Position numbers and translations under genes: made by a program
Source: Ruminococcus sp.
Lineage (GTDB): Bacteria; Bacillota; Clostridia; Oscillospirales; Ruminococcaceae
DNA length: 64,000 nt
NCBI GenBank assembly: GCA_020861185.1
Contig: JAJBSV010000005.1
Location: 19,468-83,467 of the forward strand
Direction of reading: 5' to 3'
Notes under the pieces: generated by a model
What the model saw: only the letters and a program-made list of their open reading frames with translations
What the model was told of the DNA's origin: nothing
The model's database searches: none
Part shown: in pieces, positions 40,804 through 49,899 of the stretch
Position numbering within the stretch: position 1 is the first letter of the stretch
Layout: each line of letters opens with the position of its first letter

Positions 40804-41691
40804 ATGAGTGTTGAAAAACTTAGCGACGCCATCGGCATGTTCAGCGACAGGATTCTTCAGGAGGCGGATGCCTTGCGGGGCAGGAAGCGGGCGAACAAAG
40901 CCGCCATCCGATTCGTGGCGATTGCCGCCTGTGTGGCGGTGGTTGTACTGACGGGCGTTGCGTATCTCAGCCGAGATGTCGAGTTGCCCGTGGAACCGAT
41001 AGAGCCCGAAGTCACGGAAGAGCCCATTATAGTGGATGAGCCCGTAATTGAGGAAGAAGAGCCGATAACGGAAGACGTAATCGAGCCTGATACTACGCCC
41101 ACATACGAGGACGATTCAGTCTGGGACGGAAATTACGAAGTCATGCCGGAGGTATCTGTAAGCGAAGGTGGGGATTCAAACTACGCTTTTATTGAAACGA
41201 CTTACATCGAAGGAATAGGCAACATACCCGGAGTATTTTCTGACTACATCGGTTGGGAAGCCACTAAGGAATGGCTTGATGAATACAAATCTACAAATTT
41301 GGTTTACACGTCTGTAGCTGAATCGGCTAACTTGTATTCGTTCATCCTATACTTTGATATTCCCGATGAAGATGTATGGGAAATGCTCAGAAGCCTGCAA
41401 CTGGGACTTACAGACGGAGAACTGACCGATGAGGAAATCGAGCTGATTCTCTCTCGTGATAACGAGGCGATTGCGGCTTACTTTGCGGCGGATACGACTA
41501 TCGTCAAGGGTGAGAATATCTACTCGCTGTACTGGATTTACTGCCACTCGATTGAAGACTATATCGCCGAGGGCATTACGCAGGAGGATATTGCGGAGAT
41601 TCTTCCGAAGTTCGACGAGGTCTATCTGAATAACGCCGCACGGCAGGCGATTACGGCGAAACTAACCGACTACATCAACGGTGACTACTAA
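40804..41691 (+). CDS. Single-TM protein, candidate anti-sigma-like partner of the ECF sigma factor
   Basis: Short cytoplasmic N-terminus, TM FVAIAACVAVVVLTGVAYL, Pro/Glu-rich linker, extracellular domain; immediately upstream of sigma gene. Confidence 0.55.
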   Translation: MSVEKLSDAIGMFSDRILQEADALRGRKRANKAAIRFVAIAACVAVVVLTGVAYLSRDVELPVEPIEPEVTEEPIIVDEPVIEEEEPITEDVIEPDTTPTYEDDSVWDGNYEVMPEVSVSEGGDSNYAFIETTYIEGIGNIPGVFSDYIGWEATKEWLDEYKSTNLVYTSVAESANLYSFILYFDIPDEDVWEMLRSLQLGLTDGELTDEEIELILSRDNEAIAAYFAADTTIVKGENIYSLYWIYCHSIEDYIAEGITQEDIAEILPKFDEVYLNNAARQAITAKLTDYINGDY

Positions 41692-41709
41692 ATTATTGGG
41701 GGTACAACC

Positions 41710-42273
41710 ATGGAAAACATCATTACTACTGACGAAGCTATAGTTAATCTGTATTGGGCTCGTAACGAGGAGGCTATCAGGATTACGCAGGAGAAGTACG
41801 AGAAGTATCTCATGAAGATTGCCTATTCTGTGCTCAACGACATGCAGGACAGCGAGGAGAGCGTCAACGAGACGTACCTCAAAGCGTGGAACTCGATGCC
41901 GGAGCAAAGACCGAGCATACTGTCTACATACCTCGGCAAAATCACCCGGCAGTATTCGATAGACATTTATCGCAGGAGGAATCGGGAGAAGAGAAAGGGT
42001 TCGGAATATGCGGTGTCCCTCTCGGAGCTCGAGGAATGCGTCGAGGGCGGCTCAACTCCGGAGGAGGAGCTCGACGTGAAGCTCTTGGCGGAGGCTATCG
42101 AAAGCTATCTCTATACCCTCAAGAAGGACGTCCGGGTGGCGTTTGTGATGCGGTATTTCTATTCCGACACCCTCGGGGAGATAGCAAAAAGCCTCGGCAT
42201 GACCGAGGCGGGAGTGAAGAGTATGTTGCATAGGGTTAGGAAGGGATTAGGGGAGAAGTTGGAAAAGGTGTAG
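41710..42273 (+). CDS. ECF-type RNA polymerase sigma factor
   Basis: Region 2 DSEESVNETYLKAWNSMPEQRPSILSTYLGKITRQYSIDIYRR; region 4 YFYSDTLGEIAKSLGMTEAGVKSMLHRVRKGL. Confidence 0.92.
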   Translation: MENIITTDEAIVNLYWARNEEAIRITQEKYEKYLMKIAYSVLNDMQDSEESVNETYLKAWNSMPEQRPSILSTYLGKITRQYSIDIYRRRNREKRKGSEYAVSLSELEECVEGGSTPEEELDVKLLAEAIESYLYTLKKDVRVAFVMRYFYSDTLGEIAKSLGMTEAGVKSMLHRVRKGLGEKLEKV

Positions 42274-42280
42274 AGGATGA

Positions 42281-42354
42281 TGTAGGGGCGGATATTATCC
42301 GCCCGTTGCATCGGCAACCACACATTTTCGGGCGGATAATATCCGCCCCTACAA
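42281..42354. repeat. Nested palindromic intergenic repeat, copy 3
   Basis: TGTAGGGGCGGATATTATCCGCCCG...CGGGCGGATAATATCCGCCCCTACA. Confidence 0.9.
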
Positions 42355-44370
42355 TTAATTTGCATTCTCCCAAAGTTTCTCGACATTTGCCCTAAGCCCC
42401 TTCCCCTGTTCCGTTTCAAGATACCCAGAGGCATAAATTTCCTCAGCGGATTCCCGGGCGAGTTTCAGGATATCGGTGTCGGCGGCGATGTCGGCGATTT
42501 TGAAATCGGGAAGACCGTGCTGGCGGTCTCCGAAGAAGTCGCCGGGTCCCCGCATTTCGAGGTCTAATTCGCTGATTTCGAAGCCGTCCGAGGTCGATGC
42601 AAGGGCTTTGAGCCTCTGCTTCGAAGTCTCTGTCACGTTGTCGGTCACGAGGATGCAATAGGACTGATATTCTCCCCTGCCGACTCGCCCACGGAGCTGA
42701 TGGAGCTGACTCAAGCCGAACCTATCGGCGTTCTCAATCATCATAACAGCCGCATTCGGGACGTCAACGCCGACCTCGACAACCGTCGTCGAGACAAGCA
42801 CCTGAATGTCGCCGTTCTTGAAGCTCTCCATCACATGCTCTTTCTCTTGGGATTTCATCTTGCCGTGGAGAACCCCGACGGTATAGCCGGCAAAGTCGGC
42901 TTGCCTGATTCTCTCGGCATATTCAACCACGCTGTGCATGCCCTGCTCTTCATCGATGGCGGGGCATATTATATATGCCTGCCTGCCCTGGTTTAAAAGA
43001 TTTTTAACGAAGCTATAGGCGCGTTTCCTCAGCTTCCCCGTGACGGCGTAGGTCTCAATCTTGAGTCTCCCCTTCGGCATTTCATCAAGCACCGAGATGT
43101 CGAGCTCGCCGTAAATCATGAGAGCCAACGTTCTCGGAATCGGGGTTGCGCTCATTACGAGGCGGTGGGGATTGATGCCCTTGCTTGCGAGGGCATCGCG
43201 CTGATTGACGCCGAAGCGGTGCTGTTCGTCGGTGATGACGAGGGCGAGATTTTTGAATTCCGTGTCCTTCTGGAAGAGGGCGTGCGTGCCGACGGCGACG
43301 CTGTATTCGCCGCTTGCGAGCCCTTCGCGGACTTGTTTCTTTTCTTTTGGTGGCATCGAGCCCTTAAGAAGTGCTACTTTTACGCCGAGGGGCTCCAGGA
43401 ACTTCGAAAGGGTTTCTGCGTGTTGGTCAGCCAAGACCTCAGTCGGAGCCATCAGGCAGGACTGTGTGCCGTTCAGGTGGCAAAGAAGACAGCATGCCGC
43501 CGCGACGACAGTCTTTCCCGAGCCGACATCGCCCATAATAAGGCGGTTCATCGGCACGTCGCGGGACATGTCGGAAACGCATTCAGCGATTGCTTTTCTC
43601 TGTGCATTGGTCAATTCAAACGGGAGCGAACGATAGAAATCGTCGAGCAAGAAATTCTGCATGACATATGGCGTCAGAGCCTTATTTCTGTCTTTCAGGA
43701 AGAGCATGCCGAGCTGAAGCGTCGTCAACTCATCGAAAGCAAGGCGTTTGCGGGCGGGAATCACGTCCGACTGTGAACGTGGGAAGTGAATATATCTTAA
43801 AGCGTCGTCGGTCTTCATAAGACCGGCTTTATTTATAATCTCTGCGGGCATAACCTCGCAGGTTTCGGTGTCAAGACATGTGAGAGCCGTCTTCATGCAG
43901 TTGCGCAATATATTCTCTGTCATGCCCTCGGCCAGGGGGTAAACCGGACGGACGGTGTCGGCTTTCGAAATCTCGGCAATCTCGGGGCCCGACATGGCGC
44001 GCTCGGTGAGCGTCCCCGTGACTTTTCCTATCAGGAAATAGTCTTCATCAAGCTTGATTTTATCATAGAGAAAGCCCTGATTGAAAAGCGTCACGAAGAT
44101 GTCGTCCTTGCCGTCGGTAAAGGTGAGTTGGAATATTTGCATGCCGCGACGAGTATACTTGTAGGAGTGCTTTTCAGAGCAGCGGCACTTGAGGATATTG
44201 ACCTCGTCCAAGGTCGCTTCTTCTATCGAAACAGGCGACGAGAAATCGGTGTAGCTTCTCGGCAAGTGATAGAGCAAATCCCGGATTGTGTGGATACCGA
44301 GCTTCGCAAAAATCTCGGCGCGCTTCGGTCCCACGCCCTTCAGATATTTGATATCGTCCGACAGCTTCAT
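42355..44370 (-). CDS. recG: ATP-dependent DNA helicase RecG
   Basis: LKGVGPKRAEIFAKLGIHTIRDLLYHLPRSYTDF; GDVGSGKTVVAAA; DEQHRFGVNQRDAL; QLHQLRGRVGRG. Confidence 0.96.
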   Translation of the reverse strand: MKLSDDIKYLKGVGPKRAEIFAKLGIHTIRDLLYHLPRSYTDFSSPVSIEEATLDEVNILKCRCSEKHSYKYTRRGMQIFQLTFTDGKDDIFVTLFNQGFLYDKIKLDEDYFLIGKVTGTLTERAMSGPEIAEISKADTVRPVYPLAEGMTENILRNCMKTALTCLDTETCEVMPAEIINKAGLMKTDDALRYIHFPRSQSDVIPARKRLAFDELTTLQLGMLFLKDRNKALTPYVMQNFLLDDFYRSLPFELTNAQRKAIAECVSDMSRDVPMNRLIMGDVGSGKTVVAAACCLLCHLNGTQSCLMAPTEVLADQHAETLSKFLEPLGVKVALLKGSMPPKEKKQVREGLASGEYSVAVGTHALFQKDTEFKNLALVITDEQHRFGVNQRDALASKGINPHRLVMSATPIPRTLALMIYGELDISVLDEMPKGRLKIETYAVTGKLRKRAYSFVKNLLNQGRQAYIICPAIDEEQGMHSVVEYAERIRQADFAGYTVGVLHGKMKSQEKEHVMESFKNGDIQVLVSTTVVEVGVDVPNAAVMMIENADRFGLSQLHQLRGRVGRGEYQSYCILVTDNVTETSKQRLKALASTSDGFEISELDLEMRGPGDFFGDRQHGLPDFKIADIAADTDILKLARESAEEIYASGYLETEQGKGLRANVEKLWENAN

Positions 44371-44495
44371 AATCTCACCTCGCATAAGTTTCTCGCTCTA
44401 TTATATAAAATTCACACAGATTTTGCAAGGTGCGAGTTGACAATTTGTGCGAATTAGGGTAATATTTAAGTATGACAAGCATAAGGAGGATAGTT

Positions 44496-45146
44496 ATGAA
44501 TTTCTACAAAGATATAAGCTGTGCTATTTTCGACCTTGACGGGACTTTGGTTGAGTCCATCAGTGCATGGCGTGAGGTCGACATCAATTTCATGAAGAGG
44601 CGCAACCTGCCCATTCCCGACGATTTCTATGACAGGGTTTCGACGCTTAATTTCTCTCAGGCGGCGGACTATGTCACCGCCGAGTGCGGCGTTACCGACC
44701 CGAAGGAAGTCGTCATGAACGAATGGCTCGAGGAGCTCCGGTATGATTATGCAAACGTGATTAAAATGGTCGCCGGCGCAAAGGAATTCATAACGAAGCT
44801 CCATGAAAACGGCGTCAGGATTGCGCTTGCGACGGCATCCCGTCCCGAGCTGTTCAAGCCCTGCCTCGAAAGACACGGAGTCTTGGATTTATTCGACGTT
44901 TTCGTCACGACCGACGAGGTCAAGCGCAAAAAGGGCTTCCCCGACGTCTACTTATTAGCCGCCGAAAAAGCCGGAGTCGAACCCACCACCTGTGCCGTCT
45001 TCGAAGACATCTACCTCGGCTGTGTCGGCGCCAAAGCTGCGGACATGTACACCGTCGGAGTGCTCGAGGAGCACTCGAGAGATGACTGGGAAAAGATGCA
45101 GGAAATCTGTGATTTGATTATTGAGGATTATACGAAGCTAGTGTAG
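44496..45146 (+). CDS. HAD-superfamily hydrolase (beta-phosphoglucomutase-like phosphatase)
   Basis: AIFDLDGTLVESISAW; ALATASRPEL; KKGFPDVYLLAAEKAGVEPTTCAVFED. Confidence 0.9.
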   Translation: MNFYKDISCAIFDLDGTLVESISAWREVDINFMKRRNLPIPDDFYDRVSTLNFSQAADYVTAECGVTDPKEVVMNEWLEELRYDYANVIKMVAGAKEFITKLHENGVRIALATASRPELFKPCLERHGVLDLFDVFVTTDEVKRKKGFPDVYLLAAEKAGVEPTTCAVFEDIYLGCVGAKAADMYTVGVLEEHSRDDWEKMQEICDLIIEDYTKLV

Positions 45147-45213
45147 GGGCGGATATCATCCGCCCGAAAAAGTGCTAATACGAAAGTAACGGGCGGATAA
45201 TATCCGCCCCTAC
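45142..45213. repeat. Nested palindromic intergenic repeat, copy 4
   Basis: TGTAGGGGCGGATATCATCCGCCCG...CGGGCGGATAATATCCGCCCCTAC. Confidence 0.9.
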
Positions 45214-45216
45214 TTA

Positions 45217-45704
45217 TTATTTCTTTTCTGCTATTGCGTCCAATTTTGCTTCGATGGACTTGAGGACATCGAGCTCGGTGATTACGGGCTCTGCGGGAGC
45301 TTCGGGTGCGGGCTCTTCTGCCTTCTTGACCTTGTTCTTTGCACTGCCGATGAGCTTGATTACGAGGAAGATGCAGAGAGCGACGATGAGGAAGTTAAGT
45401 ACAACCGAGATGAAGTTGCCGAAGGTAACGGCTACTTCCGCTGTAGCTACTTCGCCTGCTTCGTCTAAGACTGCTTCCTTAAGTACCCACTTCCAGTCCT
45501 CGAAATTGATACCGCTGGTGATAAGGCTGATGAAAGGCATGATGATGTCGTTGACGAGCGAGGTTACGATACTGCTGAATGCGGAGCCGATGATAACGCC
45601 GACTGCCATATCGACAACGTTGCCCTTGGAAATCATATCCTTGAATTCGGTCAGGAATGCCTTAGCCTTGCCGGAGCCTTTTTTGCTTCTTCTTTTGCTG
45701 ACAT
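45217..45704 (-). pseudogene. mscL: Large-conductance mechanosensitive channel, frameshifted near the start (ORF track shows 45217-45636)
   Basis: GNVVDMAVGVIIGSAFSSIVTSLVNDIIMPFISLI. SD plus ATG at 45704 reads MSAKEEAKKAPARLRHS*; one extra A in the 6-A tract gives MSAKEEAKKGSGKAKAFLTEFKDMISKGN... Confidence 0.75.
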
Positions 45705-45798
45705 GATAAATTCCTTCTTTTCTGTAGTATTTCGGCTTACCGAGCCGTTTGTTTAATTATAATATAACAGAGTTACGGGTAAAAAGCAAGATAATTTT

Positions 45799-47322
45799 TC
45801 ACTTTTCGCTCTTTTCGGTCTTATTTTCGATGGCGGGATAGTCGGGAACACGGTTGAAGGTCTCGGTGAGCGTTCTGAGACGCTTCGAAAGTGCCGGACT
45901 GAGCTCCTCCTTCGAGATTCTCCAGCGCCAGTTGGTGCCGACGGTCGAGGGAACGTTGATTCTCGCCTCGTTTCCGAGCTCAAGGAAGTCCTGTGGCTGT
46001 GCGATGACGACATCTGCGGTGCTCGACCAGCCGAGGCGGATAAGTGCATCAGGGATTTCCTTCTTGCTCGTGACGTTCAGATATTTCTTGGCGAAGTTAA
46101 GAGCCTTGCCCGAAAGCCCGTCCGCCCAGCCCTTGGCGGTGTCCGAGTCATGGGTGGAGACATAGGCGACATAGCTGTTCGAAGTGTAGTTACAAGGGAG
46201 ATAGTCGCTCTTTCCCGTCGGGTCGAAGGCGAACTGCAACGCCTTCATTCCCGGGTATTCGGTATCTTTCAGGAGCTTTACGACGTCGGGGGTAATGAGT
46301 CCCAAATCCTCGGCGATGATTCTCTTCCTGCCGAGCCAGTAGTTGGCGGAGTTGAAGAGCTCCATCCCCGGTCCCTTCTCCCAGGTGCCGTTTACGGCGT
46401 CTTCGTCGCCATGCGGAATCGAATAGTAACCCGCAAAGCCGCGGAAGTGGTCGATTCGGACGACATCATAAATATCGGTCGTGTGGGCAATTCTCTTGAC
46501 CCACCAGTTATAGCCGTCAGTCTGCATCTTCTTCCAGTCATACAAGGGATTGCCCCAGAGCTGACCCTTCGTGGCATAGTCATCCGGCGGGCAACCGGCG
46601 ACGTGAACTGGGTTTCTGTCCTCGTCGAGCTCGAAAAGTTCCGGGTTCAGCCAGACGTCGACGCTATCGTGGGCACAATATATCGGCATGTCGCCGATAA
46701 TCTCGATTCCCCTGTCGTTTGCATACTTTTTGAGTGCATACCACTGCTTATAGAATTCGTACTGAACGAATATGTAGAAGTTTATTTCATTCGAAAGGCG
46801 TTTCTTTGCCTCAGCTATTGCTTCCGGCTCTGCCAGCTTGAGCGGCTTATCCCATTCGAACCACGGGAGCCCACCGTTCTCGTCCTTGAGTGCCATAAAG
46901 AGGGCGTAATTCTCCACCCACTTCGACTGCTTTTCAAGAAAAGCCTTGTAATCTTCGTCGGGAACGAATCTCGAGAAAGCCGTCCGAAGGGTGCCCCAAA
47001 CGGTCTCGTAGAGCATGCCGTAGTTAATATATCTCGGGTTGTCGCCGTACTTAACGGTTTTATACTCCGAGGGCTTCAGGAGCCCGTCCTTGTGAAGGGT
47101 TTCAAAATCTATAAAGTAGGGGTTTCCCGCATATACCGAGCAGGACTGATAGGGCGAATCGCCGTAGCTCGTGGGCGAAAGCGGCAGTATCTGCCAATAG
47201 TGCTGTTCCGATTTCCGAAGAAAATCGACAAACTCCCTTGCTTCCTTGCCCATTTTTCCGATTCCGTAATCGCCCCAAAGCGAGGATATTCCCAAAAGAA
47301 TACCGCTGACTCTCATACACAT
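45799..47322 (-). CDS. malQ: 4-alpha-glucanotransferase (amylomaltase, GH77)
   Basis: RVSGILLGISSLWGDYGIG; YWQILPLSPTSYGDSPYQS; GDMPIYCAHDSVDVW; VRIDHFRGFAGYY; IAEDLG. Confidence 0.95.
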   Translation of the reverse strand: MCMRVSGILLGISSLWGDYGIGKMGKEAREFVDFLRKSEQHYWQILPLSPTSYGDSPYQSCSVYAGNPYFIDFETLHKDGLLKPSEYKTVKYGDNPRYINYGMLYETVWGTLRTAFSRFVPDEDYKAFLEKQSKWVENYALFMALKDENGGLPWFEWDKPLKLAEPEAIAEAKKRLSNEINFYIFVQYEFYKQWYALKKYANDRGIEIIGDMPIYCAHDSVDVWLNPELFELDEDRNPVHVAGCPPDDYATKGQLWGNPLYDWKKMQTDGYNWWVKRIAHTTDIYDVVRIDHFRGFAGYYSIPHGDEDAVNGTWEKGPGMELFNSANYWLGRKRIIAEDLGLITPDVVKLLKDTEYPGMKALQFAFDPTGKSDYLPCNYTSNSYVAYVSTHDSDTAKGWADGLSGKALNFAKKYLNVTSKKEIPDALIRLGWSSTADVVIAQPQDFLELGNEARINVPSTVGTNWRWRISKEELSPALSKRLRTLTETFNRVPDYPAIENKTEKSEK

Positions 47323-47401
47323 TTCCTCCGTTTTCTGATAATAAAAATAGCCGTAACTATTACGACTATTCTATCAAATATCACAAGACATTTCAAGTAT
47401 T

Positions 47402-48493
47402 TCAATCATTATTTTCCGAGATTTCTGCCCAGGCAGCGTCGGAATAGCCTTCAATCAGATAGGAAATCTCTTCATACAATTCGTAATCCTCGCTGTCCTC
47501 GCCTTCCAAATTCGTGAGAATCGCCAGAACGTACGGGTGCTCGGCTTGCGAATCCTTCGCGTCAACATAGGCTATGTCGTGGAAGGCATACTGCGTCCAG
47601 CCGTACTTGCGATAAAGTGTATAGCTCGACTTTATCATCGGGATTCGGGTGATGGCAAGGTGTGACTTGAAGGTCTCGACATAGGGGTTGTCGCTCTCAA
47701 GAAACTGCGCCAATATCCTCGCATATGCTCCCGCCGACTCGGTGCAGATTTTCTCTTGGGTAAGCCTCGTGTCAATTTCATGTGTGCAACCATAATCAGC
47801 GCAATACTCAGCAAAATCATCCCAACTGATCAGGTCTTTCAGCATCTGGTAAGCGATATTGTCGCTTCTGATTACCGCAAGCTCGAGAAGCTCCATGACT
47901 GTATATTGGTCGCCGGCCTCGCCGTCCTGGATGATTCCCGTGCCGCCCATATAGTGCCGCTGTTCATAGGTCAGCACCGTGTCGCCGTCAATTTCACCGG
48001 CGGCTAATTTTTCGTAGAGATAGACGACAAACGGAATCTTAACACAGCTTGCGACGGGATAGTGAACGCCCGGATTGATTTCGAAAGAATAGCCGGTCTC
48101 AAGGTCCATATAGTAAATCGAGACGACCTTTTCCCGAGTGACATTCCCCTCTTCGTCGGTGGTTTCGTTATAGATGTCGCAGGTGCATTCTTCCTCGTCG
48201 CCGTCGCAGTTCTGATTGACGCCGTAGCGGTCGAAGATTTCCTGCAATTCGGTGAAGAATTCTTCGGGGAATGAGAAATCAATAGTGACAACTTCGGGCT
48301 CGGGTTCTGTCGTTGTGACTTCTGCTGTAGTAGCTTCCGTAGTGGTCGTGATTTCGGTAGTGGTCGCCTCTGTGGTAGTTGTAACAGCTTCCGTGGTGGA
48401 GGTAGTAGTACTCTCCTCGGTCGTTACCTCCACATTCCCGCAGGCACAAAAAAGCAGGGAGACGATTAAGACTACGGAAATAATTCTTCTCAT
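47402..48493 (-). CDS. Class A beta-lactamase-fold serine hydrolase lipoprotein with Thr-rich linker
   Basis: Lipobox LLFCACGN; TTTTEATTTEITTTTEATT linker; PVASCVKIPFVVYLYEKL (SxxK), VIRSDNIAYQML (SDN). Confidence 0.85.
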   Translation of the reverse strand: MRRIISVVLIVSLLFCACGNVEVTTEESTTTSTTEAVTTTTEATTTEITTTTEATTAEVTTTEPEPEVVTIDFSFPEEFFTELQEIFDRYGVNQNCDGDEEECTCDIYNETTDEEGNVTREKVVSIYYMDLETGYSFEINPGVHYPVASCVKIPFVVYLYEKLAAGEIDGDTVLTYEQRHYMGGTGIIQDGEAGDQYTVMELLELAVIRSDNIAYQMLKDLISWDDFAEYCADYGCTHEIDTRLTQEKICTESAGAYARILAQFLESDNPYVETFKSHLAITRIPMIKSSYTLYRKYGWTQYAFHDIAYVDAKDSQAEHPYVLAILTNLEGEDSEDYELYEEISYLIEGYSDAAWAEISENND

Positions 48494-48529
48494 AGTAATC
48501 GCTCCCCTGCTTTAAATTCAAATATTACG

Positions 48530-48612
48530 GTAAGAACGGTGGCGGGCATTGCCCGTAAAATAGCCATTAGGGCTATTTTAGCCGTTCTTTCGTAGTTGCC
48601 GCAGGCAACTAC
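48530..48612. repeat. Structured intergenic element with nested inverted repeats
   Basis: AAGAACGG...CCGTTCTT enclosing GCGGGCATTGCCCGT and AAAATAGCC-ATTA-GGGCTATTTT; then GTAGTTGCC-GCA-GGCAACTAC. Confidence 0.65.
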
Positions 48613-49775
48613 TGGATACAGCCATAGGACAACATATCATGATACTCGCTGTAGGTCATGGTGCAGTTTGCAAGAACCTCGTCAACGTAGTCGTTGAATA
48701 CTATGCTGATATAGTCGGTCTTGAGGTCGTCCCAGTTCTCTTCGATATACTCATCCTGCTCAAGGCGATAGATGATGTGGTAGCCGTAGACGCTCTCAAC
48801 AATTCCGCTAAGCTCGCCGACCTCAAGGGCAAATGCGGCATTCTCAAAATCTTCGACCATCTGACCGGTGGTGAACATATAGCCGGCTTCGTTGTCGACC
48901 ATACCAGAGTCGTCGGCATCCTGAGCATATTCATAAACAGTGGCTTCGATGTCGTCGCTTGCCTGAATTTCGGCAAGGATTTCCTCGGCATAGGCAAGAG
49001 CCGCCGCCTGAAGCTCCTCGTCGGTAGCGTCGGCATACTCTTCGTCGTCAGCGAAGTGGTCGGAAGTGATAAGAACGTGGTAAACTCTTACATAATCGTT
49101 CTGGAGGCTTTCTTTGATTTCGTCGTCGCTCTTAAGAAGAAGCGGGTCGTCTCCGCCGTAGAGCTCGAGATAAACTCTTTCGCAAAGAACGCTCTGGGTT
49201 ACGATTCTTTCAAGAAGGTCATAGGTGATGCCGGAAGCCTCGAGTGCTTCATAGAACTCGTCTTCCGAGTCGAAGCTGTCGATTTCCTCCTGCATAACTT
49301 CGTCAATTTCCTCATAGTCCTCGTCGGTGAGCTCGATGTCATAGATATCGGCAAGGATTGCTCCCCACTGGTTGTCCTCGACATAGTAATCTACGATGGT
49401 CATGAAGGTCTCGAAGAGGTCTTCGTTGTCCTCCCAATAGGAGTCGTCGGTGAGACCGTAGTAGCTGAGAAGATACATATACATATATCTGTACTCATCG
49501 AACGGAACCTCGACGGAGCCGCTCATCTCGTCGCTTGTGATGGTGAGCATAACGAGATTCTCGGTGTCAATCGCTTCGCCGTCGATATAGAGACCCGCCG
49601 CGAGGGTTTCGGAGTCGGAATCCTCATCATCGGTGGAGTCGGTGGAATCCGTGGAATCGGATGTCGAATCGGACGTACCATCCTCATCGGTTGTGGTGTC
49701 TCCGCAGGACGCGAAGCAGGATACCGCAATCGTCAAAGCCATGATGAATGCGAGTAGTTTCAAAAATTTGTTCAT
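48609..49775 (-). CDS. PrsA-like parvulin-type peptidyl-prolyl isomerase lipoprotein
   Basis: Lipobox VSCFASCGD; VRVYHVLITSDH...GYMFTTGQMVEDFENAAFALEVGELSGIVESVYGYHIIYRLE (rotamase domain). Confidence 0.88.
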   Translation of the reverse strand: MNKFLKLLAFIMALTIAVSCFASCGDTTTDEDGTSDSTSDSTDSTDSTDDEDSDSETLAAGLYIDGEAIDTENLVMLTITSDEMSGSVEVPFDEYRYMYMYLLSYYGLTDDSYWEDNEDLFETFMTIVDYYVEDNQWGAILADIYDIELTDEDYEEIDEVMQEEIDSFDSEDEFYEALEASGITYDLLERIVTQSVLCERVYLELYGGDDPLLLKSDDEIKESLQNDYVRVYHVLITSDHFADDEEYADATDEELQAAALAYAEEILAEIQASDDIEATVYEYAQDADDSGMVDNEAGYMFTTGQMVEDFENAAFALEVGELSGIVESVYGYHIIYRLEQDEYIEENWDDLKTDYISIVFNDYVDEVLANCTMTYSEYHDMLSYGCIQ

Positions 49776-49899
49776 TGGAATTTCTTTGCCTTTCTTTTGT
49801 AAATTCGTTCCGTTAGCTCAGGCGTGGCATGTGCAACACGCCGCCAATAACAGGTATTGTATTCCCTGATTGTGATAATGTGATGACAATTAGAAAAAA

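Noticed and set aside
40706-42354. Composite transposon bounded by the palindromic repeats
   Set aside because: No transposase between the repeats and no target-site duplication identified; kept only as a bracketed-unit observation
46150-47517. 455-aa plus-strand ORF opposite malQ
   Set aside because: Antisense to a complete MalQ; composition and absence of motifs fit a shadow ORF
48252-48515. Val/Ser-rich plus-strand ORF
   Set aside because: Mirror translation of the Thr-rich linker of the serine hydrolase on the minus strand
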